Source: CAWEBF01 sp963807235
Lineage (GTDB): Bacteria > Acidobacteriota > Vicinamibacteria > Vicinamibacterales > UBA2999
Reading direction: 5' to 3'
DNA: 64,000 nt
Assembly: GCA_963807235.1 (NCBI GenBank)
Contig: CAWEBF010000024.1
Coordinates: forward strand, 77,282-141,281
Shown: positions 25,757 through 33,930 of the stretch, in pieces
Layout: every line of letters begins with the position of its first letter
Numbering within the stretch: the first letter of the stretch is position 1
Position numbers and translations under genes: made by a program
Notes under the pieces: model-generated
What the model was told of the DNA's origin: nothing
The model's input: only the letters and a program-made list of their open reading frames with translations
Database searches by the model: none

Positions 25757-26753
25757 ATGAGTGCTGCGAAGGGCAAGGCGCCCGCCTCGGACATCAGCCG
25801 CGACCAGCTGCTGCGGTTCTACCGCCAGATGGTGGCCATCCGGTTGTTCGAGGAGCGGGTCAACGATCTCTATACGCGCGCGCTGATGCCGGGCCTCGCA
25901 CACCTGTACATCGGGGAAGAGGCCATCGCCGTCGGCGTTTGCGAGGCGCTGAACCGGGACGACTACGTGACCAGCACCCACCGCGGCCACGGGCACTGTC
26001 TGGCCAAGGGCGCCGACTCCCAACCTGATGTTCGCGGAACTGCTCGGCAAGGAAGCCGGCTACTGCAAGGGCAAGGGCGGGTCGATGCACATCGCCGACC
26101 CCGGCACCGGCAATCTGGGCGCCAACGCCATCGTGGGCGGGAGCGCCGGCATCGCCACGGGCGCGGCGTATGCCTCCAAGTACCTCAAGAACGGCCGCGT
26201 GGCCGTGTGCTTCTTCGGCGAAGGCGCGCTGGGGCAGGGGCTCCTGTACGAGGAGATGAACCTGGCGCAGCTGTGGAAGCTGCCGGTGATTTTCGTGTGC
26301 GAGAACAACGGCTACAACGAGTACACGCACTTCTCCGAGTCCACCGCGGGCGACGTGCCGGCCCGCGCCCAGGCCTTCGGCATCGCCACCGAGACGGCCG
26401 ACGGCCAGAACGTGCGCGAGGTCAACAGGCTGGCAGCCATCTATATCGAGCGCGCCCGGCGCGGCGAGGGGCCGGCGTTCCTCGAGTTCAAGACCTATCG
26501 CTACCACGGGCACCACGTGGGCGACATCGCCCGCGCCTACTACCGGCCGAAGGCCGAGGAGCAGGAGTGGGTCACCACGCGCGACCCGATCACGCTGCAC
26601 GGCGAGTGGCTGATGTCGAACGGCGTGGCCGATCGCGCGACGCTGGATCAGATCCAGGAAGAGCTGGTCATCGAGATGGACGCCGCCGTGGAGTTTGCCG
26701 TCGCGTCACCGTATCCCGACCCGGTCCGCGTGACCGAGGACATCTACGCCTGA
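25757..26753 (+). pseudogene. 2-oxoacid (pyruvate/acetoin) dehydrogenase E1 alpha, one-base frameshift
   Basis: This is the thiamine-diphosphate-dependent decarboxylating subunit of a 2-oxoacid dehydrogenase complex. The first frame holds FYRQMVAIRLFEERV, LAHLYIGEEAIAVGVCEAL and STHRGHGHCLAKG. An extra base near 26018 then shifts to MFAELLGKEAGYCKGKGGSM and HIADPGTGNLGANAIVGG. The ThDP motif FFGEGALGQG...NGYN is present, as is YRYHGHHVGD with the phosphorylation-loop histidine region. Total length is one base over a multiple of three. Two more extra bases occur in the E1beta gene, so sequence error is likely. The short form and adjacent E1beta fit acetoin or branched-chain-type complexes as well as pyruvate. 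Confidence 0.88.
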
Positions 26754-26762
26754 GACCCCGCC

Positions 26763-27766
26763 ATGGCAGAAACAGCATTTGCGGTTCGGGAACTGACGTT
26801 CGGCGACGCCATCAAGGAGGCGATTGCCGAAGAGATGCGGCGCGACCCCAAGGTCATCCTGATGGGCGAGGACGTGGCCGAGGCGGGCACCACCTTCAAG
26901 GTGCTCACCGGCCTGGTGGACGAGTTTGGCAAGGACCGCGATCATCGACACGCCGATTTCGGAAGCCGGCTTCACCGGGCTGGGGGTGGGCGCCGCCATG
27001 GCGGGCCTGCGTCCGATCATCGACATCATGTTCGGCGACTTCATGACGATCATCATGGACCAGCTGGTGAACCAGGCGGCCAAGATCCACTACATGTCGG
27101 GCGGCCACTGGAAGGTGCCGATGGTCGTGCGGTGCACGATGGGCGCCACGCGCCGATCGGCCGCGCAGCACTCGCAGTCGCTGCACGCCTGGCCGAGCCA
27201 TGTGCCCGGCCTCAAGGTGGTGGTGCCGTCCACGCCGTATGACGCGAAGGGCCTTTTCAAGGCCGCGGTGCGCGACGACAACCCCGTGGTGATCTTCGAG
27301 CACAAGATCAGCTACCGCAAGGTGAAGGGGCCGGTGCCGGACGAGGATTACATCATTCCGCTGGGCGTCGCCGACGTGAAGCGCGAAGGCACCGACATCA
27401 CCCTGGTGGCGCTGAGCAGCATGGTCCAGACCGCGCTCGGCGCGGCGCAGATGCTGGAGGAAGTCGGCATCAGCGCGGAGGTGGTCGATCCGCGTACCGA
27501 CCTGGCCGCTGGACGAGCGCACGCTCGTCGAATCGGTGAAGAAGACGTCGCGCTGCATCGTGATCGACGAGGGCTACGGCCGCTACGGCGTGACGGGTGA
27601 GCTGGCGTCGGTCATCCAGGAGGGCGCGTTCTACCACCTGGATGCGCCGGTGCGCCGGATGGGCGCGATGCACGTGCCGATTCCCTTCTCGCCGTCGCTC
27701 GAGGACGTCACCGTGCCGAACGAACGTCAGGTATTCGACGTAGCCCGCGAACTATGTAACAAGTAG
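26763..27766 (+). pseudogene. 2-oxoacid dehydrogenase E1 beta, two one-base frameshifts
   Basis: The beta subunit pairs with E1alpha to form the active site. Reading needs correction of an extra base near 26940 (KDRD... to RIIDTPISEAGFTGLGVGAA) and near 27504 (DPRTDL... to PLDERTLVESVKKTSRC). The joined protein has the family blocks REALTFGDAIKEAI-like start (RELTFGDAIKEAIAEEMRRD), ILMGEDVAEAGTTFKV, DQLVNQAAKIHYMSGG, FEHKISYR and VIDEGYGRYGV. The length is two bases over a multiple of three, as two insertions predict. It follows E1alpha by 9 bases. A TTGGGGTCGGGC repeat begins 6 bases after its stop. Confidence 0.87.
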
Positions 27767-27772
27767 AGGACA

Positions 27773-27790
27773 TTGGGGTCGGGCTTAATT
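27773..27790 (+). repeat. intercistronic repeat, copy 1
   Basis: TTGGGGTCGGGCTTAATT lies between the E1beta stop and the M24 gene. It is the same 17-base element found at 30446-30462 and, reverse-complemented, 33898-33914; here the TTAC-N6-GTAA part is not preserved. Confidence 0.75.
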
Positions 27791-27804
27791 TCTGGAGCAG
27801 AACC

Positions 27805-29160
27805 GTGGCAATCAAGACATACGGCACGATGGCGGTGGACTGGGAGCGCCGGATCGACTTCGATCGGCTGCGGCGTGAGCGGCTCGCGCGGATCAAGGAT
27901 CTGCTGGCCAAGTCGGAGATGGGCGCGGTGCTCTGCTTCGACATGAACAACGTCCGCTACATCACGTCCACGCACATCGGCACCTGGGCGCAGGACAAGA
28001 TCAGCCGGTTCACGCTGCTGCCGCAGAACGACGAGCCGATCCTGTGGGACTTCGGCTCCGCCGCCCGGCATCACCAGCAGAACTGCGACTGGCTGGGCGA
28101 GCGGTCGCGCGCCGGCATCCCGCTGATGCGCGGCGCGATGACCCCCGAGATGGGGCGCTCCGAGGACGTCGCGCGCAAGATCAAAGTCGAACTCGAAATG
28201 CGCGGGCTCCACAAGGAGCCGATCGGCGTCGACGTGGTCGAGCCTCCGGTGCTCTTCGCGATGCAGAAGGAAGGGCTGAACATCGTCGACGGCCAGCAGC
28301 TGATGTCGGACGCGCGCGAGATCAAGACGGTGGACGAGATCTCGCTGCTTACACATTCAGCCGCGATGGTGGACGCTGCCTACTACGACCTCTACAAGGC
28401 GATGCGCCCCGGATTCCGCGAGAACGACGCAGTGGCGCTGGTGGCGCAGCGGCTCTATGAGATGGGCTCGGAGTACGTGGAGGGCGTCAACGCCATCTCG
28501 GCGGAACGCTCCAGCCCGCACCCGCACGTCTTCTCGGACCGCATGATGCGGCCCGGCGACCCGGTCTTCTACGACATCCTGCACTCCTACATGGGCTACC
28601 GCACCTGCTACTACCGGTGCTTCGCCATCAGCTCGGCATCGCATCAGCTGGTGGATGCCTACAAGCGGTGCCGCGACTACCTGGATGCGTCGATCGACCT
28701 GATTCGGCCGGGCCGATCGACCGCCGAGGTGGCGTCGGTGTGGCCGAAGGCGACGGAGTTTGGCTTCCCGAACGAGGAAGCGGCGTTCGCGCTGCAGATG
28801 GGCCACGGCATCGGCCTGGCCATCTGGGAGAAGCCGATGATCAGCCGCCTCGTCTCGCTCGAACACCCGCACGAGATCAAGCCGGGCATGGTGTTCGCGC
28901 TCGAGACCTTCTGGCCCACGAAGGACGGCACCAGCGCGGCGCGCATCGAGGAAGAGATCGTCGTGACCGCGACCGGTCACGAGGTGATCACGCGCTTCCC
29001 GGCCGAGAAACTGCTTGTTGCCGGCGCGCCGTTCGTGACGGTGAGCGGCGATCTGCCGACCGTGCGCGAGACTGAGGCCCCGCCCAACGAAGACGTCAAG
29101 CGGATGGTTGCCGCGGCTCAATCGGAAGCGGTGAAACCCGCCAACGTCGGGGTGAAGTAG
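27805..29160 (+). CDS. M24 (Xaa-Pro peptidase/DddP-like) family hydrolase
   Basis: The 451-residue protein starts at GTG 27805. It has a creatinase-type N-terminal domain (MGAVLCFDMNNVRYITSTHI near residues 38-57, ILWDFGSAARHH) and a pita-bread C-terminal domain with QMGHGIGLAIWEKP (metal histidine), FALETFW and ARIEEEIVVTATG (metal glutamates). The first metal aspartate is in VFYDILHSY, but the second, expected in a D-I-T-R-like motif, reads YRTCYYR, so the dimetal site looks altered. Relatives include aminopeptidases and DMSP lyase DddP, which also has an odd metal site. It is embedded between E1beta and E2 genes, which suggests it supplies the substrate of the complex. Confidence 0.8.
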   Translation: MAIKTYGTMAVDWERRIDFDRLRRERLARIKDLLAKSEMGAVLCFDMNNVRYITSTHIGTWAQDKISRFTLLPQNDEPILWDFGSAARHHQQNCDWLGERSRAGIPLMRGAMTPEMGRSEDVARKIKVELEMRGLHKEPIGVDVVEPPVLFAMQKEGLNIVDGQQLMSDAREIKTVDEISLLTHSAAMVDAAYYDLYKAMRPGFRENDAVALVAQRLYEMGSEYVEGVNAISAERSSPHPHVFSDRMMRPGDPVFYDILHSYMGYRTCYYRCFAISSASHQLVDAYKRCRDYLDASIDLIRPGRSTAEVASVWPKATEFGFPNEEAAFALQMGHGIGLAIWEKPMISRLVSLEHPHEIKPGMVFALETFWPTKDGTSAARIEEEIVVTATGHEVITRFPAEKLLVAGAPFVTVSGDLPTVRETEAPPNEDVKRMVAAAQSEAVKPANVGVK

Positions 29161-30429
29161 ATGGCCGTTAGCGTCGTGATGCCTGCGCTGGAGATGGCGC
29201 AGGAAACGGGCAAGCTCGTCTCGTGGAAGAAGAAGGAAGGCGAAGCGGTCAAGAAGGGCGAGATTCTCCTCGAGGTCGAAACCGACAAGGCTGTCGTCGA
29301 GATTGAAGCCGGCGGCGACGGCGTCCTGGGCGGCGTGACCGCCAAGGTAGGGGACGTCGTGCCGGTGGGGCAGACCATCGGCTGGCTGCTCAAGAACGGG
29401 GAAGCCGTGCCGGCCAGCGCGGGTCCGGGGTCCGGCACCAGCGGGCGCAAGATGGACACGGCCGCGGCGACCGCCGTCGCGCCGCCGCCGGCGCCAGTCG
29501 CACCGGCCTCGGTTGCGGGCGCCCGCATCTCACCGAAGGCGCGCCGGCTCGCCCGCGAGCAGGGCGTGGACATCGGCAGGGTGAGCGGCTCGGGCCGCAA
29601 CGGCGAGATCCTCGCGGACGACATCCTGAAGGCGTCCGCTTCCGCCGCGCACGCTGCGCCTTCCGCGGCTACGGCGCGACCCGCCGCTGCGGCGCAGCCG
29701 ATGGCCGCGCGGCCGTCCGCGCCGCAGGCGCCGCGCGTGCCCTCGACCGACGACGGGTCGGTGACCTCGATCGGCCGCATCATGGCCGAGCGGACCACGC
29801 AGAGCTGGACCACCGTTCCGCACTTCTTCCTGATGCGCGACGTGGACGCCACCGGCCTCAACGGCGCGCGCGAGCGCCGGATTCCGGTGATCGAGCGGTC
29901 GCACGGCGTGAAGGTCACGCACACCGATCTCATCGTGGCCGCCGTGGCGCGGTCGCTGCGGCAGTTCCCGCGCATGAACGGCACCTGGGCGAACGGCACC
30001 ATCCAGCTGAACCCGGAAGTGAACGTGGCGCTGGCGATGGCGGTGCAGAACGCGGTGGTGACCGCCGTGATTCGCAATGCCGATCAGATCGCGCTTGGCG
30101 ACATCGCGAAGCAGCGCAAGGAGCTGGCTGAGCGGGCCCGGGCGAATCGCCTGACGCCGGCCGACATCTCGGGCGCCACCTTCACGATCAGCAACCTCGG
30201 CATGTTCGGCGTGGATGCGTTCACGGCGATCATCGTCCCGCCGCAGGCGGGCATCCTGGCGGTGGGCGCGATCAAGGAACGCGTGGTGGCGGCCGGCGGC
30301 TACATCGGCGTGCAGCCGCAGATGACGATCACGCTCTCGTCCGATCACCGCGTGGTGGACGGCGCCAGCGCCGCCGAGTTCCTGCAGGACGTCGTCGCCG
30401 GACTGTCCGACCCCGAGAAGTTCCTCTAG
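29161..30429 (+). CDS. 2-oxoacid dehydrogenase E2 (dihydrolipoamide acyltransferase)
   Basis: The 422-residue protein has one N-terminal lipoyl domain with the lipoylated lysine in EVETDKAVVEIEAGG (about residue 43), an alanine/proline linker, a peripheral-subunit-binding domain (ARISPKARRLAREQGVDIGR, about residues 120-155), a second linker, and a catalytic domain with FTISNLGMFGVDAFTAII and the active-site histidine in SSDHRVVDGA. It transfers the acyl group to CoA. It starts directly after the M24 stop, so it is coupled. No E3 lipoamide dehydrogenase gene is in the window. Confidence 0.92.
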   Translation: MAVSVVMPALEMAQETGKLVSWKKKEGEAVKKGEILLEVETDKAVVEIEAGGDGVLGGVTAKVGDVVPVGQTIGWLLKNGEAVPASAGPGSGTSGRKMDTAAATAVAPPPAPVAPASVAGARISPKARRLAREQGVDIGRVSGSGRNGEILADDILKASASAAHAAPSAATARPAAAAQPMAARPSAPQAPRVPSTDDGSVTSIGRIMAERTTQSWTTVPHFFLMRDVDATGLNGARERRIPVIERSHGVKVTHTDLIVAAVARSLRQFPRMNGTWANGTIQLNPEVNVALAMAVQNAVVTAVIRNADQIALGDIAKQRKELAERARANRLTPADISGATFTISNLGMFGVDAFTAIIVPPQAGILAVGAIKERVVAAGGYIGVQPQMTITLSSDHRVVDGASAAEFLQDVVAGLSDPEKFL

Positions 30430-30462
30430 TTACGGATCCGTAAGATGGGGTCGGGCCTAATT
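30430..30462 (+). repeat. intercistronic repeat, copy 2 (full element)
   Basis: Directly after the E2 stop comes the palindrome TTACGGATCCGTAA (30430-30443), two bases, then TGGGGTCGGGCCTAATT (30446-30462). The identical layout occurs at 33898-33930 on the other strand. Confidence 0.8.
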
Positions 30463-30485
30463 CTCCGGCGATCGCGGACCACCTG

Positions 30486-31293
30486 ATGGATCTCAGGACT
30501 CAAGGGCCGCGCCGCGCTGGTCACCGGGGCCAGCAAGGGCATCGGCAAGAACATCGCGCGCCGGCTGGCCGACGAAGGCGTCCACCTGGTGCTGCTGGCC
30601 CGCGGCAAGGAGCTGCTCGACGCGGCCGCCGCCGAAATCTGCAAGGCGACCGGCGTCCGCGTGGTCGCGATCCCCACCGACATGCGGGAGCTGACGCAGG
30701 TGCAGGCTGCGGCGGACCAGGCCCGCGCCGAGTTCGGCACCGTCCACATCCTGGTCAACAACGCCGGCGGCCCCATCAAACGCCAGGAGCGGCAGATCAC
30801 CTGGCCGGACGCCGACTGGGCCGACGACATCAACATCAAAACGCTCGGCATGCTGCGCATGACGCAGTCGCTGCTGCCGGTGATGCCCACCGACGGCACC
30901 GGCCGCATCATCAACATCAGCGGCATCGCCGGGTCCAGCGTGCTCTCCTCCGCCATGACGCATGGCCTCAACAACGCGGCGATGAACCACGTCACCAAGT
31001 ACCTGGCCAAGGACCTGGGCGCCGGCCGCATCACCGTGAACGCGGTCATTCCCGGCCTGATCGCCACCGAGTGGCGCGAAGGGTGGGCGCAGGCCAAGGC
31101 CAACGAGGGCAGCGTGACCAAGCAGGCCTGGCTCGACGACACGTGCCGCGAATGGGGCATCGTCTCGGGCCGCTGGGGCACGATGGAAGAAGTGTCCGAC
31201 GTGGTTGTGTTCCTCGCGTCCGATCGCGCCTGCTATGTCAACGGAGCCGCCATCCCCGTGGACGGCGGCTACAGCATCAACGTCCGCGCCTAG
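30486..31293 (+). pseudogene. SDR-family oxidoreductase, one-base frameshift near the start
   Basis: ATG 30486 reads MDL, after which one extra base at about 30495 must be skipped to continue GLKGRAALVTGASKGIGKNI. The length is one base over a multiple of three. The nucleotide-binding motif TGASKGIG and HILVNNAGGP are intact. At the catalytic position the expected Y-x-x-x-K reads HGLNN (in MTHGLNNAAMNHVTKYLA), so both Tyr and Lys are replaced; the preceding serine region NISGIAGSS is kept. It may be a non-catalytic or unusual SDR. It follows E2 and probably belongs to the same operon. Confidence 0.8.
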
Positions 31294-31313
31294 GGCGCGA
31301 GATAAAGGATTCC

Positions 31314-32348
31314 ATGCTCGAAACGAAGGCGCCTGCACCGCAGGCCCTGCCACCGCACGCGCAGCTGATACAGATGGCCGTGGGCTCATGGGTCGCGGCC
31401 GTGGTCCACGCGGCCGCGAAGCTGGGGCTCGCCGACCACCTCGCCGGAGGCGCGAAGAGCGCCGCCGAACTGGCCGGCCCCTCCGGCACGCACGCGCCGT
31501 CGCTGCACCGGTTGATGCGCACGCTGGCGGGCCTGGGCATCCTGACAGAACGAGAAGGGCAGCGGTTCGCGCTGACGACATTGGGCGAGGCGCTCAAGAC
31601 CGGGGCACCCGGGTCAGCGCGCTCCACCGTGCTGGCGTTCTGCGGCCCGGCCTTCTGGCACGCCTGGGAAGGCTTCGGCCATTCCCTTCAGACTGGCGAG
31701 ACGGGCTTCGAGAAGATGGTCGGGTCGCCGTTGTTCGATTACCTGGCGCAGCATCCCGAGGAGGCGTCCCATTTCAGCGAGGCGATGGTCGGCTACCACG
31801 GCGCCGAGCCGCCCGCGGTGGCCGCGGCCTACGACTTCGGCCGCTTCGGCACCATCGTGGATGTCGGCGGCGCCACCGGGAACATGCTCGCCGCCATCCT
31901 CTCTCGTCATGCCGCGCCTCGTGGCGTGCTGTTCGACCGGCCGCACGTTGTCGCGGAGGCTCCCGCGCTGTTGCAGGCTCACGGCGTAGCAGACCGGGTC
32001 ACCACAGAGGGAGGCAGCTTTTTCGAGCGTGTGCCGGCAGGCGGCGACGCGTATGTGCTGTCGCACATCATCCACGACTGGAACGAAGATCAGTGCCTGA
32101 CCATCCTGGGCCACTGCCGCAAGGCGATGGCGCCGGATGGACGGCTGCTGATCGTCGAGACCGTGCTGCCGCCAGGCGACACGCCACATCAGGGCAAGGT
32201 CCAGGACATGGTCATGCTGGTCGTTCCCGGTGGCCAAGAACGCACCGAGGCCGAATACGCGGACCTGTTCGGCAAGGCCGGCTTGAGGTTGAGCCGCGTG
32301 GTGCCTACCGACTCGATCGTCAGCATCGTGGAGGCGGTGATAGCCTAG
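31314..32348 (+). CDS. SAM-dependent O-methyltransferase, plant-type two-domain
   Basis: The 344-residue protein has an N-terminal winged-helix dimerisation domain (LGLADHLAGGAKSAAELAG, LHRLMRTLAGLGILTEREGQ) and a Rossmann methyltransferase domain with the SAM loop IVDVGGATGNMLAAIL near residue 180 and LSHIIHDWNEDQCLTIL near residue 245. These enzymes methylate hydroxyl groups of aromatic or polyketide compounds. It lies 20 bases after the SDR with an AAAGGA site, so the two may act on one molecule. Confidence 0.88.
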   Translation: MLETKAPAPQALPPHAQLIQMAVGSWVAAVVHAAAKLGLADHLAGGAKSAAELAGPSGTHAPSLHRLMRTLAGLGILTEREGQRFALTTLGEALKTGAPGSARSTVLAFCGPAFWHAWEGFGHSLQTGETGFEKMVGSPLFDYLAQHPEEASHFSEAMVGYHGAEPPAVAAAYDFGRFGTIVDVGGATGNMLAAILSRHAAPRGVLFDRPHVVAEAPALLQAHGVADRVTTEGGSFFERVPAGGDAYVLSHIIHDWNEDQCLTILGHCRKAMAPDGRLLIVETVLPPGDTPHQGKVQDMVMLVVPGGQERTEAEYADLFGKAGLRLSRVVPTDSIVSIVEAVIA

Positions 32349-32382
32349 CCACGTCGACTCAGCCCCCCGAAGGGAGACCAAT

Positions 32383-33051
32383 ATGAGCTCGTATCGAACC
32401 GTACGGAGCGCCCTCACACTGGCGCTCCTGGCAGTGACAGCGTTCATCACGACGCTGACCTACGCGCAGCAGCCGTCGCCGCAGATGAGCTTCTTCATCA
32501 CCAGCGTGGGATCTGGCCGAGGCGCCAACCTCGGCGGGCTGCAGGGGGCCGACGCGCACTGCGCCATGCTGGCGAAGCAGGCGGGTGCCGCGGGAGCGCG
32601 GACCTGGCGAGCCTACCTGAGCACTCAAGCCGGTCCGCAGGCGGTGAACGCCCGCGACCGCATCGGTACGGGACCCTGGTACAACGCCAAGGGCGTGATG
32701 ATCGCGAAGTCCGCCGAGGACCTGCATTCCGACAAGAACAACCTCACCAAGGAGACCCAGCTCACCGAGAAGGGCACGATCGTGAACGGTCGCGGCGACA
32801 CGCCGAACATGCACGACATCCTGACCGGTTCGGGGCTCGACGGGCGGGCGCCGGCGGGCGGAGGCGATACGAGCTGCAACAACTGGACGAGCGACGGCGC
32901 CGGCAGCGCCATGGTGGGGCACCACGATCGGCAGGGCGGCGGCGCCAACCCGTCGTCGTGGAATTCCGCGCACGCGTCCAAAGGCTGCAGCCAGGAGAAC
33001 CTGATCGGCACCGGGGGCAACGGCTTCTTCTACTGTTTCGCGGGCAATTGA
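32383..33051 (+). CDS. secreted lectin-like (C-type lectin/endostatin-like) protein
   Basis: The 222-residue protein has a signal peptide (about residues 1-28, ending LTYAQQ). The mature part begins MSFFITSVGSGRGANLGGLQ, then GADAHCAMLAKQAGA, TWRAYLST, IGTGPWYNAKGVMI and later CNNWTSDGAGSAMVGHHDRQ and a C-terminal FFYCFAGN. Four or more cysteines and the W-x-A-Y-L-S and N-N-W-T-S motifs match an exported family common in Acidobacteriota and Myxococcota that is often labelled lectin. Binding partner unknown. Confidence 0.75.
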   Translation: MSSYRTVRSALTLALLAVTAFITTLTYAQQPSPQMSFFITSVGSGRGANLGGLQGADAHCAMLAKQAGAAGARTWRAYLSTQAGPQAVNARDRIGTGPWYNAKGVMIAKSAEDLHSDKNNLTKETQLTEKGTIVNGRGDTPNMHDILTGSGLDGRAPAGGGDTSCNNWTSDGAGSAMVGHHDRQGGGANPSSWNSAHASKGCSQENLIGTGGNGFFYCFAGN

Positions 33052-33081
33052 ACGCGGCGGCGGCCGGCGCCCCGGCCGCAC

Positions 33082-33915
33082 CTACTTCCGCGTGAACGTC
33101 AGCACGTCCGCGGCCAGCGTCACCTCGAGGGCGTCGAGCCCTTCGTGGCCTTGCTGGCTGCGGCGCGCGCCGCGGTAGGTCCCCGCGAGCAGGTCCCGCA
33201 GGGCCGGGCCGTCGAGTGTGTGACGCTCGTCCAGCCGGGCGCGCGCGGTGAGATCGAAGAACGGCGCGTGCTCCTCGACGACGGCGTCGGCGCGATCCCG
33301 CTCCGTGCCCGCACCCTGAACCAGCGTCCGTAACTCGATCAGGTCGTCCGGCGCGGGCACGGCCACCAGCAGCCGGTCGTCCGGCGCCAGCACTCGCGCG
33401 CATTCCGGAGGGTTGCGGCGGGCGTTGAGCGACAGCACCAGGCCGACGCTCGCATCGCGGATCGGCAGGCGCCTGTCGGCGTTGGCCACGAGCCAGGTAA
33501 GGGCCGGTGCGCGCCGCGCGGCCCGATCGATCGCGTCCACCGAGATGTCGATGCCGATGCCGCCGACGCCGGAGGCGACGGCGAGGCGCTCCAGTGCCTC
33601 GCCCGTGCCGCAGCCGAGGTCAAGGGTCACGGCGTCAGTCTGCGCGCCGAGCGCCGCTGCGGCGCGCTCGACGAATCCAGCCAGGATGGTGGTGCCGATC
33701 CCGGCTGCAAGCAGGCGCGCGCGGGCGTCCAGAGCGGCTGCGGCGTCGCCGGGCGCGCGCGAACGGCGGTCCTGCGGCTGGAGGAGGTTCAGGTAGCCGC
33801 TGCGCGCGATGTCGAAGCTATGGCCGCGGTCGCAGACGTAGGCGTCGGCGCCGCGCGTCAGGGGCTGATGGCAGCCCCTGACAGAGCACGCCAGCGGAAT
33901 TAGGCCCGACCCCAA
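33082..33915 (-). CDS. RlmA-like 23S rRNA (guanine-N1) methyltransferase
   Basis: The protein of about 277 residues has an N-terminal zinc-binding segment with two cysteine pairs and His (LACSVRGCHQPL, then YVCDRGHSFD) followed by IARSGYLNLLQPQDRR, diagnostic of the RlmA family, and a class I methyltransferase domain with LDLGCGTGEALERLA and GIGIDISVDAIDRAARRAP. It would methylate guanosine in 23S rRNA, sometimes linked to macrolide resistance. The only upstream start candidates lie inside the intercistronic repeat; TTG 33915 is used here with low certainty. Confidence 0.82.
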   Translation of the reverse strand: MGSGLIPLACSVRGCHQPLTRGADAYVCDRGHSFDIARSGYLNLLQPQDRRSRAPGDAAAALDARARLLAAGIGTTILAGFVERAAAALGAQTDAVTLDLGCGTGEALERLAVASGVGGIGIDISVDAIDRAARRAPALTWLVANADRRLPIRDASVGLVLSLNARRNPPECARVLAPDDRLLVAVPAPDDLIELRTLVQGAGTERDRADAVVEEHAPFFDLTARARLDERHTLDGPALRDLLAGTYRGARRSQQGHEGLDALEVTLAADVLTFTRK

Positions 33916-33930
33916 ATTACGAGAGTGTAA
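33898..33930 (-). repeat. intercistronic repeat, copy 3 (full element, minus strand)
   Basis: On the minus strand this reads palindrome-like TTACACTCTCGTAA, two bases, then TGGGGTCGGGCCTAATT. It sits between the aldehyde dehydrogenase stop (33931) and the RlmA-like gene, overlapping the latter's putative start. Confidence 0.8.

Noticed and set aside
24117..25760. A 547-codon open frame on the + strand
   Set aside because: It is the complement of the AtoE gene, with a composition rich in His, Arg and Gln and no recognisable motif; a typical high-GC antisense frame.
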